DNA of 64,000 nucleotides, taken from the NCBI GenBank assembly GCA_037892935.1, contig JAYXKI010000001.1, positions 496,001 to 560,000 of the forward strand, given 5' to 3'. This DNA is from Phlebopus portentosus (Eukaryota > Basidiomycota > Agaricomycetes > Boletales > Boletinellaceae). Position 1 is the first letter of the stretch. Each line of letters starts with the position of its first letter. Positions 11,331 to 27,016 of the stretch are shown here, one piece after another. Below the pieces are notes generated by a model, which worked only from the letters and a program-made list of their open reading frames with translations, was not told the origin of the DNA and did no database searches. The translations under genes and the position numbers were made by a program.

Positions 11331-11602
11331 TTTATATTATATTCGATCTGCCTTCTCCTAGATCTTGTCAAACATTGTTTCTGTAGTTCAATGGAGTCCA
11401 ACGAAGTCTTTGTTTTGATGTAGAAAACTCGTTCACTAGATGATGGTGGTAACGAAACAAACATGTATATGCCTTGGCGATAGCGTCGAGCGCGCGCGTA
11501 AGTACTATCAAACTTGCCTCTCGCCAATCACTACCTTGCTATGGGATATATACACAGCTAGCAAGTACCTTTCTTTTTGCCATCTGCTTGACTTCGACTA
11601 TC

Positions 11603-13176
11603 ATGGAGGCTGCGCAACCCACTGAAAGCACTCCTCTAATTGGACATCATGGCACGACTGCCAGCACAGCCGATCCCGGACCCCTTCCATTCATCTTCGA
11701 GCTCGAAAGTGATGTCTACTCCGACTCGGATTACCCAGCAGTGCACCGAATAATTGAACGCAAAGTTGATGCGCTAGAGAAGTCTCCGAGCACAGTGTTA
11801 ACTTTAAAGCTGCTTCTGTGTTTGCGGTACCTCTCTGGAGCGTATTTTCGACAGGGCAGAGACAGCTGGGTCGACTCGCGTTCTGCCGAGCAGGATGTTA
11901 TTGACGTGGCGGTCCGATGCTGGACGGACCTTCAGAGGATTGCTTGGTCTCAGGCCGCGCTCGATGAAGCCTTGTGGACAGAGTTTCCCATGGAGAATGG
12001 GAAAGGTGCCCAGGTTTCTCGTAAGTTCAACATTCCCTTTCTCTGACAGGAATCTAATTCAGAGTTTAAGTGATTGAAGCCATCCTGGGCGATCAAGCAA
12101 ATTGTCTGCCTTCGATCAAACTTGATGACCGGATTGCTCTCAGTCTTCTGCAAACCTGGAAGAACGGAAGGCCTCGGATTGTGTATGATGACCGTGGATC
12201 CATCCTCAGACGAACAGAAAGTTTTGCTACGCCTCGGTTAGTTTCTGATGCCCGATATCCAACGTACTGCTCCACTTAGCGATACAACAGCGTTCTTCAC
12301 CTCATAGATCTGACGACAAACTTGGCTTATCTCCTCATATTGGCACACTACCTGATGCGCCCAATGCCGTTATACCCTACCGACCCTCCTCGCTTGGACT
12401 ATCACTTTTACTGCGTTGCGATTTACTCAGCATGCAGAATTCTGAGAGACAGTTGGCCTTCTGCAATGCATGGGACGTTTATCCTGACTTTAGTGACACT
12501 CCTGTCGGCTTTACCCTATATGCCGAGACCTCGGGAGAACTCATTCAACGTTCTGCTTTTCTGCTTCTTCATGCACATTGTTCAACTTCTACTTCCCTTA
12601 TCTCCATCAATCTCTTTGCTGGCTCCTCGATCCGTTACGTTCACAGTCGCCTTGATGCTTCAAAACCTATTTGCCGTCGTATTCATCCCGGCACTTATAT
12701 TCTTCGTACCCATCATCTTTGCTCTACTTCTCATTTTAGTCGCATCTCTGAATGAGATCTTCATGCGAGTTACAGGATTGGCGACCTTCGATCTCTTCTT
12801 ATTCTCTGTCTGGTGCTCCGGCTTACTATTCACTTGCCTCACCGCTTACATGACCCTATCTACTTCCTCCCTCCCACCGGCTAAATTCCATCATCCGGAT
12901 GTTCCTGCGAGTTGGAACTCATACGGACCAGATGTCGGTATCTCACTGAGACGCCGGTTCTGCCGTCTGATCACCGCACACCCGAGACGTTACTTCTTTC
13001 CCGTACCGTTAAACCTTATCCCAGTGGTCCTGGTCTACCTACCCCGTGGTATCTTGCTTCTTTTCCGAGACAAGTACCTGGCAGCCCGCCTGAAGACGAC
13101 AGTCGAGCCTGCGGTGTGGGGGATTTTCGTCATGCCCTTTACATTTATTTTCGGAATTGTTTGGCTTTGGAAATAA
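11603..13176 (+). CDS. Multi-pass membrane protein, unknown function
   Basis: Three exons, 11603-12020, 12071-12240 and 12280-13176, give 494 codons plus stop. The start is the ATG opening MEAAQPTESTPLIGHHG, a polar N-terminus with a TPLI-type motif common in fungal endomembrane proteins. Residues 1-200 are soluble and mostly helical. Residues from about 205 on contain roughly seven hydrophobic helices, including the run around LLLPLSPSISLLAP and the FVPIIFALLLILV helix. A loop of about 80 polar residues precedes the last helices. The second intron uses an AAG acceptor and the third exon joins through a GTTTCT donor; both are the only choices that keep the frame. I know the pattern as a conserved but unnamed basidiomycete family. 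Function is not inferable. Confidence 0.75.
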
Positions 13177-13747
13177 GTTATGGTGCATGTACGTATCTTA
13201 CATAGGATGAATTCAGTTTTCTGGGTCTATGGCAACTCAAGGCATCACCTTTGATGCACGGAATTCATTTACAGAGGGCCAGTTCCATTCAACTCGCTAC
13301 CTTTGGCATTCTAGGCGGGCACATAAAGGTAGTTGGTGACTCACGAGAGGTGCAAATCTACGGATTCTACTGATGTTGGGACGGACAACTCGGTCTCCAT
13401 ACATTACCTCATGTCTAACTAGATCCAAGTATTAATAGCCTCAAAATCAAAGCTTGGATATAACCACGGCGTTCAACAGAGATAAGGAAGTACGTCCGGT
13501 CTTCAAATCTGAGGTTCATGAGAGTAATCCACCTTAAAGCGTTGGGCGCGAGAGAACCTAGGTCGAGCGAAGACAGCAACGCCTCCGTATCATTTAACGA
13601 AGTTCTCTTACAGTTCGCCGCTTTCATCAACCAAGCATGCGTCGTATCGTCGCGGACAACCAAACCACAAACATCACTTGCCATAAATAAAACGGCAGCG
13701 GAGTAAATAGGGACATTTTTGCGTGGACCATAACCGTTCCATCATCA

Positions 13748-14010
13748 TACGTTCCGTCAGCCGGAGATCCTGAGATTACCAGTGAGCAAATGGACCCTGT
13801 TTTTATGCCTCGTACTTCTAAATACATACCAGGAATTGTGTAATTGGCGTGGCCAGGTATACATCATCTGTTCATGGTAATTCAAGGATCAATGCACTTC
13901 ATTACCATTTCCGGTAATTTCAAGGGGCCGTGGTTGCTTCCATTGTATTACAATGGTAGTCCTAGGACTGCAGAGCATTGTGAATAAGTAGACACATATT
14001 GTACAATAGT
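13748..14010 (-). pseudogene. Decayed 3' part of an AA9 LPMO gene
   Basis: This stretch resembles the last exons of the intact AA9 gene 0.7 kb upstream on the same strand. On the minus strand, a TTGTAC block (13985-14010 region) stands where AA9 has QFY. ATGGAA at 13943 is followed by a match to LEITG-GG. Then come about 60 bases without a usable frame, and NYTIPG ending exactly at a GTATGT donor at 13829. An acceptor at 13771 precedes a short exon reading GSPAD where AA9 has GPAVF. The frame is broken several times and the histidine positions are missing. Many differences in the aligned blocks are C/T or G/A transitions. I read it as a dead tandem duplicate. Confidence 0.55.
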
Positions 14011-14657
14011 ACAATTCGACAGTCCGTAACCAGTGGTGCCCCACGATCGAAGTTGAGTCAGGAATTCTCCCGAGAATAGAATACGAATGTTGTCGTGAAG
14101 GATGCGGCCGAGAGACACTCTTAATATCAAACGACTGTTCTATTTTGCTTCCGAGATGTTGATTTTCCCGCAAAGCAATGGTGACTCGGAGATGCCGATT
14201 GATGGTGTAAAAGTGACGTACTGGTAGGTATTGGTATTTCTCCGCATCAAGATCCAAGACCAACTTCGTGCCAAGCTTACATGAAATACTCCGAAGGTTT
14301 TATGTGAAGTCCTCTTCAAACAGACTGCAGTTGCAAATGAAGAATGCGGCGCAAATGGCATAGCATGGAGACAGAAACAAGAGACAGCCATCCGTGTTTT
14401 GCTTTGAAAATGACTAGATAGATTCTTCATTCCCTATGGGGCGAATCAGGATAAGATTGACAAATCTTGAGCGGAAATAACTTTCCTTGACCGGGATACT
14501 CACGATACCATTGCATTGAGGTAATGTTCGTTTCTTGCTGACGTTCCAGCGAAAAGAAGTAAAGATCAAGCAGTACTTGTTGAAGCAATCAACAATACTA
14601 TTTCACTGGAGATACAAGTCTAGAGGATGGGGTTTCTTCATTGCCCGAGAAACTAGA

Positions 14658-15686
14658 TCAGCAAGAAAAGACCGCAGGACCTAAGACTGTCGCTGAGCTG
14701 AGAGCCTACGGCGGCAGAACGTAAACACATACCTGGAATAGTATAATTGGAGAGGTTTTGGTAGATATTGATCGTGATGCCGGGATCAGAGCCTTGGTAT
14801 GCGCCAGGGAAGGATACAGTAGCAGGAGAAGCACTACCACCTCCAGTGATCTCCAGCTGTGCGCATTCCATCTGTTAATGACAGCACTCGTTAAACAAGG
14901 TCGAAGCAAAATTTCGATAATTCGATAGACTACTCACGTAGAACTGGGCGCCAGGGTAGGACGATGCAGCGTGCAAGGCGATGATCTCATGTCGAAGAAG
15001 GTACTGGCCTGCGGGAATGCAAGAAGGCAGGTTGAAAGTGACCTTTCCTTCGTTTGCAATGAGAGTGTCGACTGCCCATTGTCCCGATGAGGTGTCTAGT
15101 CCGTCCTCGTATATCTTGAACCATTTCAGCCCCGTCACGTCGCTCTGCGTCGCGTCAGGGACTTGAGCACTGTAATCAAGCACCAATGAATATTGCGCAA
15201 GCGTGATTCGTCCAAAAACATAACCTACAGGTAGGAAATGATTGGACCCTTGTGGCTCGAGTCAATCGGGTCGGCGGGGTCATTTGTACCTGCACTGTCC
15301 AGAGTATGGTGCCACTCTGCGGTGATTTCAGCACCAGCTGGAGCTTGAATCACGACGTCTGAAATGTGTGTAAGTGGGTCTGGCCCTCCGTTGCAAATGA
15401 TATCGTTGGACGTGACGTCGGTGATGGGCTGCATTAGAAATGGGTGAGTCCTAAACAAACGTACGCATGGCCTTGACTTATCGACTTACTCCATCGTAAT
15501 CCGGTGCTCTGAGACCGACAAGCTGACCTTGATCGACCCCATCGACATAGACTTTCTGCGAGTCACTCAGTCAGAAAAACGAAGTACATACAGAGAATCG
15601 AAACAAGAGCGAACCTGGAAGATAGTGTGTGCTGACACGGAGCCGGTTAGGAGCACAAAAGCAGCGGCCAAGGTAGTCGACTTCAT
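14658..15686 (-). CDS. AA9 lytic polysaccharide monooxygenase, secreted, no CBM
   Basis: Copper enzyme that oxidatively cleaves cellulose and related glucans outside the cell. Six exons (15615-15686, 15490-15555, 15229-15428, 14938-15169, 14733-14871, 14658-14680) give 243 residues. A 19-residue signal peptide ends in VSA and is followed by His1 of the mature protein (HTIFQ), the first ligand of the histidine brace. The second brace histidine is His86 in [11 protein letters not shown]. The axial tyrosine and the supporting glutamine are in GAQFYMEC (Gln169, Tyr171), after [13 protein letters not shown]. All catalytic residues are present. The protein stops at PGPAVFSC without linker or CBM1, so it is a single-domain enzyme. 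The last exon is 23 nt. Expression is probably induced by plant biomass, as is usual in the family, but no element proves this. Confidence 0.95.
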
Positions 15687-19307
<3,621 letters not shown>

Positions 19308-20397
19308 AAATCTCGCAGCAGTTACATATCTTGCATAGAGATACCAGTAAGTATAGAGAGAGATAAAAATAGGTACGAAATGACGGAAATATTTGTTCGA
19401 GAATGCACTGGAGGATACCGTGTACAAAATTAAGGGGACCTGCGGGTCAACGGAGACGGCAATCGGCAGCGGACGCAGTCAAAGATATGGCTTACGGAGC
19501 CGCAATTCCTTTGGTATCTATACGACGTGGAATGCAGCCATTATTGAGGTGTTGCTACGAGTGATGATCGACGGGCCGTTTGAAGTGTTTATATTGTAAG
19601 ATGTGGGCCGTTACTCTGGTGAATTGTCGGAATTGGATTGTGTCATGAACAACGTTGAAAGAGGACAAAGCGAGATACATTGTTAGAAGTGCCAGCAGAG
19701 AGAGGTGAGGTGGACAGGACGGACGTGGCCATCGATAATATAAATATAAATTATTTACGGCGCGCGAACAACGAAGCTGTGAGAGTGGTGCAGCAGTGCC
19801 AAGAATGACAACGACGAGTATGTGTTGTCCTCTGGTCGGCTTCTGCGGGCTGCGCTGCTCGCCTGATGGTAGCGAGCCATAGTCCAGTCCACCTCAGTAG
19901 GGTTGGCTCCGCAGCATCCCCTCAACTCGACGTACTTTTCGTACTAAAGTCCGTCCATCGCTTCGCTTCGCCACTTTCTCTTTTTACCCCGTTTACTCAT
20001 CACCTCCTCTCGCTTTCGTTTTGTCTGCTTTCCTAATTAACTTCAACTTGCTTGCTTGGCCAGTCCTTGCTTTTGTACTCTCACTTTCCCCTTGGCCCTC
20101 ATTTCATTTCATTTTAAGTATTAACAAGGCCACACGACACGGATACCCAGACCAACAAACATACATACATACATACGTAGACACAACCGCACATTCGCAC
20201 GCACGCACACGACTAATCACACCGATCAGAAGAAGTACCGCAGAAGAAGTACGTTGGTGCTGGGCGCCTCCCCTCCTTGTTGTCCATCCACCCGCATTGT
20301 ATTATCCATATCTCCTTCACAACCAAGTCAACAACCGTCCCGCTTCACGGCAAACCGCGGGTAGCGAGCTATAACTACCCAACCCAGTTGCCCTACC
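19308..20397. other. Intergenic with pyrimidine-rich leader of the next gene
   Basis: The first half is the 3' region of the lysine gene. From about 19960 the plus strand becomes pyrimidine-rich with CTTTCTC-type tracts, followed by short tetranucleotide repeats, then the ATG at 20398. This is typical of a strong basidiomycete promoter and 5' leader. The plus frame 20021-20374 ends before the gene and shows no motif. Confidence 0.45.
20160..20176 (+). repeat. Tetranucleotide microsatellite (CATA)n
   Basis: About four perfect copies of CATA in the 5' leader of the proline-rich gene. Confidence 0.85.
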
Positions 20398-21914
20398 ATG
20401 TCCACCACCACCACCTCCCCAGTCCTTCCCGTGATTGAAATCTCGCCCGCGTCCCCGGAGGAGCCGCAGCCCGAGCCCTACTTGCCCTTCACTCCTTTAT
20501 TTCCCGGTTGCAGTAGGGTCATGGACGACACGTACAGGCCATCACTCCTCACCCCGCCGGTGCAGAGCTGGTCACTCTCACCGCTACGTCCGCTCAGCGA
20601 GCGGAGGCCGAAACTAACGGGTCAGGGTCTCAAGGACGAGCAGTTCCAGGCGCTCCTCCGCGCGTCCAAGGAACGCAGTGCAGTTGCGGCATCGAAGAAG
20701 CAGCACGATTTACGCAAGGAAGTGGCGTTGAAGGCGCACAAGAACAAGCAGCGTATGTCAATTTTCATCATGTTTGCTATAATTTTCTTAACATTACGCT
20801 AATCTGTTTGAATTCGTTGCCAGTTGAACGTCGTGCTCTATTTTTGTCCAAGATCGGAGCTCCTCCCTCACCCACGGCGACTTCGCTTCCCAAGACCCCT
20901 CCGGACTCCCCAGCGATCTTCTACTACTCGCTCCCATCGCCAGGGTTGTGCTCGCCACTCGCCCTTTTCGAGAAACTCGGTCTTGACGACCAGGATCCGG
21001 AAGAACGCGGTGTGCGAAAAGTGTGGGTCGAACAGGTCGATTTTCGTCTTCCTAAGCAGCAGAAGAAGCAACCCAAGCCGGTTCCCGACGATGTGCCAGA
21101 AATGCCGGCTCCCGTGCGAGTCGAGACGCCAAGTATTACCCTGACAACGCCAGAAGAGGAGTACGATCAGCCACGGACACCACAGCAGCGGGGCCATGCG
21201 CGAAAGAGGTCGATTCCTTCGTTGGAACAGATCACTGAGCGGTATTCTGCACAGGTCGACACTGCTGCGCCGACACCGACACGACCGCGCGCGCCGCTCC
21301 CCGCTTTCCTCAATGCGCGGAGGCAATCTCCAAGTCCACCCTTGCCAACGGAAGTGCCGATGGTGACGGTAACTGCACCTGCGGAACCGCCCCGTCCTCG
21401 TCTGGCGTGCACGGGACGTATCCGCTTCCCATCGCGCTCGCCCTCACCGCCTTCGGATTCAGACTCGTCTGTGGCAACGTCAAAGCCTCTCCCTGCTTTG
21501 CCCTCAGAGGCACAGATTTCCCAAAGGCGGATGCATGCTCTTCCTCCGACGCCACTGACGCCACCGTGCCTCCCTGCACTCGAGATCAGGACGACGCACG
21601 TCCCACGCACAGAGTCGACGAGTCCCGTCCATTCCCGGCTGACCGAGGCGAACCTGCACGCGCTCAACTCGCGCATGTCGACAGCACGCGAGATGCTCAG
21701 CACCATCCGACGGCGCACGACCGTCATCTCGTGCGGGAACGGCAGGATGCAGATGTATCCTCCTGCTCCCGGTACACCTCCGCCTGCATGGCGTTCTGCA
21801 TGGCAAGTCGAGGATGAGAAACAAAGGAGGAGACACAGTGCCCCTGCGGACCTGCCCAAGACTGGGCGAATGGGGTTCATGCATCCCGTCCTTGCTCTCC
21901 CTGGAGGTTTCTGA
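20398..21914 (+). CDS. Proline/serine-rich disordered protein, unknown
   Basis: Two exons, 20398-20752 and 20824-21914, give 481 residues. The intron leaves one base and the frame is kept (KNKQ then LERRALFLSKIG). A conserved-looking helical segment spans about residues 78-130 (GQGLKDEQFQALLRASKERS through the junction), with a basic stretch KKQHDLRKEVALKAHKNKQ. The rest is proline-, serine- and arginine-rich with many SP/TP dipeptides (possible proline-directed kinase sites). The C-terminal block includes RMSTAREMLSTIRRR, CGNGRMQMYPPAPGTPPP and a HSAP motif. No enzyme domain is visible. The high GC and the minus-strand frame of 305 codons across the gene are consequences of base composition. 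I do not recognise the family; a scaffold or regulatory role is only a guess. Confidence 0.75.
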
Positions 21915-23356
21915 GCTTGTGCTTTTTGCCCGAGTTCGCTCGTTCGCTCGTACGCGCTAGGACGCTGTTCCACCTCGTCGTCTGTACTTGTATCGATTCC
22001 GCATGCACACTCGCATTTGCACCGTATCGTGTGCTTCGCTCGTGCTCGCGCTTCCGTTCCGTTCGTTATTTCTTTCACTTTCACTCAACGGTTACTGGCA
22101 GAGGGACCATTTTTTTTAACATAATTTCATTTGACTGGTTGTCGCGAGAAAAAAAGGATATCCACATATCATTGCCCACACTCTTTACTCCAAACCTGAT
22201 CATTTTCGTGTACACCAACTCGTCTGTGTGCCCTGTGTCGATTTTGCGATATGCTTCGATGCGCTTTGGTTTTTTTGGGCTGGCCCAGTCTTACACTACT
22301 ATCACCACCACCGCTATAGCTAGCAGTAGCAATGTTACCCACACTATCACGCCCTTAGGACTGCATTGCTGTCCTTATCCGTTCGCTGTGTTACCCCTCA
22401 TTACCTTACTTTAGATTCATTCTTTACTTAGATTCCATTCCATTTTCTTTCGCAGTCATCCTTATTTTTTTTATTTTTTTTTTGCACAGCTCGTTTTAGA
22501 GAGATTTCTCTAACGAGTTCGTCTTTCTTTTTCATTCTCATTCTCATTCTTATTTTCAACATTTCATTAATTGTACATAACCAGTGTATGATTTTCTCTT
22601 TTCACACTTTGGTTATTTATTACTACATACGTACGTAGCACAATACAGAAAGAGAAAGAGAAAGAAAGTTAAAAGATCGATAAATCAATATCTGTTAAGA
22701 GCGTTGAATGGGCGAAACTGGGATGAAATGACTGTTGACTCTGCATGAAGCGTCAGTCAGTCGGGCTCTTCATGATCCTGATCCAGTGACCTCCCGACCT
22801 CGGAGTCGTCCTGCTCTCAGTCCTGGACAGATTGATGATGGTAGCGAATAACAACTGGTAATCAGTTGCTGCCCATGTACAGTAGTTACTTGACCTTATC
22901 GTGAAGTTCTCAAGCCAGACATGTAACCTGTGCACGATCTCTCTCACCATGGTTTTTGACATCTAGTGCGCCTCCACGGATTGCAACGTTGAGGCAACGA
23001 CCTTTTCCTTCTTCCCATAGATGTCAGCATTTATTTTTCTGGATAGAGATCTTCGGCCGGGATTAGCGAAAGATTTGCGTTTGGCAGCTTGTTTGGCAGA
23101 CGATCGAAGTTGAATCCGATTTCACTGAAGGTTCCGGTTCGTTGGGTCTGTCTTGGATAGGAAGGTGAATCTGAATCATTGCTCGAGATGCCATGCAACG
23201 ATCTGATCTCGTAAAGAGGTTTCTTCCATTGTAAAATTGTTCCTGTTCTTTAATTTGATATGCTACTCTTTACACTGACAAGGTAGCAGTATTACATTTA
23301 TATTATGAAGAAACCTTCCGCGTTTCGTAGTCGTCCCTCTCTCCGCAAGGTTCAGT
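21915..23356. other. Long 3' and intergenic region, T-rich
   Basis: Between convergent genes. It holds T-rich tracts (22440-22560), CATTCT repeats and an AG-rich tract, all typical of 3' flanks. The plus frame 21917-22414 starts three bases after the previous stop and has no motif; I take it as 3' UTR. Confidence 0.5.
22647..22668 (+). repeat. Purine microsatellite (GAAA/GA)n
   Basis: A 22-nt uninterrupted purine tract of AGAAAG-type units in the intergenic region. Confidence 0.7.
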
Positions 23357-24521
23357 TCAGTTCCCTTTCTTAGCAAACAGGATTCTACCACTCAAAGCAA
23401 CCCTCTCTGCTTCGACATTGTTCCAGATTTCTTTCATCGACGGAACGACGATATTGAAGTCGCCACGTTGCAGACCCTCCATTGTGTACTTCGTGAACTC
23501 ATCGAGCGGCATCCAGTTCTTGGAAATTGCTTCTGTCGTACCTTGCTCTGTGAGGAGGCCGTCAGAGCCCATGCTGATAACCCTATTGACTCAGAAATTC
23601 AGTGGCTTACGATCATGGAGTTCGGATTCAACCAGACTTCAGACAAACAATAGGAGCGAGTAGTGTCTCATTCAGTTTGAGAACCGCACGAAGAGAAGAA
23701 TACTGCCAGACTCACGGAGGCATTATTTCCATGATGTGAACATTCGTGTCACTGAGCGAAATCCGCAGGGACATGCTCAAACTGTGCACAGCCGCCTTTG
23801 TGGCACAGTAGCTGGTGACATGAGTTACGGGTACCATGGCGAGACCAGAGCTGATTGGGATTATGAATGTTGGACGTCCCTCGGACTGACCGAGTCAATA
23901 TATGCACGCATATAGTCAACATAACGTGAATGAGAAATGGAGTGAAATGTTGACTGTTGACTTTGTGGGTACAACTCACGCTGAGTCTGAGGAAATGCGG
24001 CAGGAGGAATTTGGTTAAAGCCACTATTGCAAGATAATTAACGTGCACTTCTTCGAATAGAGCTGAAAATTGAATCAACAGGAATTAGTCGTGGTCGATG
24101 CAGCCAGGCGTCAGTGGGGTTACTTACCATCTAGGTCAATCTTTTCGGGCTCCTTGAAATCGGCTGCACGTTGAATTCCTGCTGCAAATAGGACTGCATC
24201 AAGCTTCAGAAGCGAGAAATAGCTTGTCAGATCGGCCCTATAGTCTATGCCACCCGAATCAGGGCTTACGTCCGGAAACTTCTGTATAACCTCGTCCGCG
24301 AATGCTTTTAACATGTCTTTTCCAGAAGATATATCGACCTGCATAGCTTCAATACGTCCGTCACCCTTCTTGACTAGTTCATCGAGCCTCTCCTTGCGGC
24401 GACCAGTAACGATAACCGTGGGTTTACTCGGCAGCGCATGAATGGCGAGAGCGAGAGCGCGCCCAATCCCTGCTGTAGCTCCGATGACAAGGACACACTT
24501 GCTGTCGTTGATGCCTGGCAT
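23357..24521 (-). CDS. Short-chain dehydrogenase/reductase
   Basis: NAD(P)-dependent oxidoreductase of the classical SDR family. Six exons (24270-24521, 24128-24203, 23980-24062, 23716-23885, 23611-23636, 23357-23547) give 265 residues with every phase matching. It has the cofactor loop GATAGIGRA, the arginine pair TGRRKERL favouring NADP, and AVLFAAGIQ in place of NNAG. The catalytic serine lies in ISSG and the Tyr-Lys pair in SYCATK. The C-terminal block MPPLVESELHD and WMPLDEF is known from a group of fungal oxidoreductases labelled DltE-like. An upstream in-frame ATG exists at 24644, but a TATA box lies between it and the ATG at 24521, so I chose 24521. One exon is 26 nt. The substrate is unknown. 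Confidence 0.88.
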
Positions 24522-25115
24522 CTCTGCTGATGAAGAGGTGGAAAAGGAGAGAGATAGCGGATGAAGAGAATTATATAGCCATGCCGAGAGTCGCAGATTC
24601 CCTCCGTCATATTGCGTGGCTGCCCAATGACGAAGGTTTTCCAATTTGGGGTGAACATACAGTATTGATCGGATCAGTCCAGTTTAGTCCAGTTGCAGGT
24701 GTATGAGAATTTGACCACGAGAATCTGATTCGTTCGGTGCCGTCGATCAAGAATCTAGCCTGGCAAATTTATGAAACATTGTCAATGTCAATCCAGCTTT
24801 TTGCCTAGTTATCGCCTGGATAGTTTCTTCGAAGCGCATCAGCGAAGAGAACTCTACTGTTCATATCCGGGAACAATGCAATAGGATTCACTGTGCTGAA
24901 GGCATGGTAGCTACCGGCAAGCGATTACAATCGGCAATGAAATTGCTGTTCTGCTGGATTTTTACATGATCATGGGGGTTCGAGGGAATGAGGAACTTGA
25001 ACGTCCAGGTACGAAGAAATCCTCTATATTACATAATACGATGATCTACGCTCCTAATGTAATTGTTGCGCCTTACATTCGAGTCCTCAGGCTCAACTTC
25101 AGTGACGACCAAGGA
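24522..25115. other. Divergent intergenic region SDR / TPR gene
   Basis: Promoters of both neighbours. A plus-strand frame opens at 24966 and runs in frame into the TPR gene; the part before 25116 has no conserved feature. Confidence 0.4.
24571..24577 (-). promoter_or_regulatory. TATA box of the SDR gene
   Basis: The minus strand reads CTATATAA 50 bp before the chosen ATG. It helps decide the start, because the longer upstream frame would run across it. Confidence 0.5.
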
Positions 25116-26205
25116 ATGGAAGCTGAATCCTCAAAAGCCTCTGCCGGGCCAGCTTCGCAGACAGAAGAGGATGTATCATCAAGTACACCAATCGTGCACG
25201 AGGAAAATGAAACAGCTGGTGACCACGAGGAACACCTCAAAGTAAGCACGCGAACATCGCCTGTCCTTGTGTTCTGATGCTTATGCTTCGCCTAGCAATC
25301 CATTAAGGAAGCTACTGAGCTGAAGCAAGAAGCGACCGATCACTTCAGAGCTGAAAACTGGGCTCAAGCTCTTGCGACGTATACTATGGCGCTCGGCAGA
25401 TTACCGAGGCGCGTTCAAGAGCCCAAACCATATGAAGCACCACCGGACTCAGATGCCTTCACTGAGAGCTCTGCTGAGCGAGAGGAGAGTAAAGAGAGTG
25501 ACAAAAAGCCAGAGCCTCCACCGCTGATGGGCATCGAGCTGGAATGTGCGAAACTACGTGCAGTTCTGAACGCGAATATCGGGGCGTGCCATGTGAAATT
25601 AGTGGGCTCAGCAACTTTACTCGCCCGTTCGAGCGTTTCTCATTGTTGTGATTAGGAAGAATACAAGGAAGCTGTGAAAGCTTGTACTGAAGGTACATAT
25701 CTATCTACAATTCTTGTTCGGGATCGAGGTTTCTAATACGGTGCGATAGCCCTTGCCGATGATCCGAGTTACATAAAAGCTCTTCAACGACGAGCATCGT
25801 GTAATGAGAAGATTGGCTCTTGGTCTTCGCTGGCAAGCGCAAAGGAAGGTAAGGAATCAGGAAATATCATTATCAATTCTAATGTCGAGCTTGTTGGCGA
25901 ATGATGTCTAGACTACAATACGCTCCTCGTGATACTACCCCCTAATTCGCCGCAAGTCGGGCAAACGAGACGCGCCTTGGCAGTACTCGAGCCTCGAATA
26001 GAAGAAGCACAGAAGAGAGAGACGAGCGAGATGATGGATAAATTGAAGGGCATTGGGAATAGCATCCTTGGTAAATTCATGACTTTGCGGTTCTGTGAAT
26101 CCGTGCACTTATATCGAAAGTAAAGGCAATTTCGGACTGTCGACGGACAACTTCAAGTTTGAGCCGAATGGCCAAGGCGGTTACTCGATGAATTTCGTAC
26201 GATGA
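25116..26205 (+). CDS. TPR protein, TTC1-like
   Basis: Six exons (25116-25241, 25296-25601, 25656-25692, 25750-25848, 25912-26070, 26126-26205) give 268 residues. An acidic N-terminus is followed by three TPR motifs: one starting ELKQEATDHFRAENWAQALATYTMAL, one around LRAVLNANIGACHVKLEEYKEAVKAC, and one in ALADDPSYIKALQRRASCNEKIG. A C-terminal helix (VLEPRIEEAQKRETSEMMDKLKGIGNSILG) and the end NFGLSTDNFKF...GGYSMNF match the TTC1 family, which acts as an Hsp70/Hsp90 co-chaperone. A 45-residue acidic loop interrupts the first TPR. The start at 25116 is the last ATG before the first splice site; an upstream in-frame ATG at 24966 is possible. It converges with the signal peptidase gene, 217 bp apart. 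Confidence 0.9.
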
Positions 26206-26422
26206 ACGCAGGTAGTTGCGCCTCCCGACTGGCAAAGATGTTAGATTCAGCAATTGTAGTTTAGCTTCACGTACATCATGCACAACTTGATTCTCATACC
26301 ATCATCCTCATTCATAATGATAATACGACATCAGTCTTCTCTAAGCACAGTCACACTGGGCCTGAAAATTTGCCGTGACTTCCAGGGGTATATCTAAGAC
26401 GTTCCATCAGGGCGCGGCTAAA

Positions 26423-27016
26423 TCAAAGAGGAGCAAATCTCCCGCGTACCCTTGCAAAAACGCGCGACCGTACCAACGCCATCGGTACAGGACCGTACTC
26501 TCTCGAATCACGCGATGCTGCAACGTTATCTCCGGCGATCCATATATGGCCTTGGGGGATGAGGACGTGTTCTTTCGAATTAGTATCCGTACCGGTTGGA
26601 TCAACGCAGATGACATCGCCTGGTAGTCCAATAATGCGTTTGCAGATTTGACCGTGGGGTACACGTGGTGAGTCGAGGACGACCAGCTCACCACGTACAA
26701 GTGGTCGACCTAGACGCACGGAAAGAGCATCTTCAAGAATCCATTCCGTTCCAGCGGAAAACGTTGGAAGCATGGAAGGGCCGTATACCTGAAATTCGGT
26801 ATTCAAGTCCGTATGAGATTATCGGAGAGACAAAAATGAGAGACCCACCATTCGAGGACCGACAACGTAAGTAGCGAATAAATGGTACGCACAGTAGATC
26901 TACCGGTGAGAACTCCCATGAAACGCGTGTAGCAGAATTCTCTGATGACTATCTACCTTTACTTGCCCTACCAAGATTCTCCCGGTCCACGTTTTGACCG
27001 CATTCCAAGGTGGCAT
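26423..27016 (-). CDS. Mitochondrial inner-membrane signal peptidase, IMP1-type (S26)
   Basis: Serine/lysine protease that removes sorting peptides on the outer face of the mitochondrial inner membrane. The secure exon runs from about 26794 to the stop at 26423. It has the catalytic serine in YGPSMLPTF, the general-base lysine in ICKRIIGLPGD, and the box GHIWIAGDNVAASRDSREYGPV. These three are the S26 signature in order and spacing. The first exon is probably the ATG at 27016 (MPPWNAVKTWTGRIL, ending at a GTAGGG donor); the one or two exons between, which should carry the membrane anchor, could not be joined unambiguously. The protein ends in RGRFAPL. IMP1 is preferred over IMP2 from the NVAASRDSREYGPV stretch. 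Confidence 0.85.

Noticed and set aside
21167..22084. Minus-strand frame of 305 codons
   Set aside because: Lies antisense to the proline-rich gene; its arginine/glycine/alanine-rich sequence reflects GC-rich third positions of the sense gene and has no motif.
21917..22414. Plus-strand frame of 165 codons
   Set aside because: Directly follows a stop, T/C-rich composition, no motif; best explained as 3' UTR.
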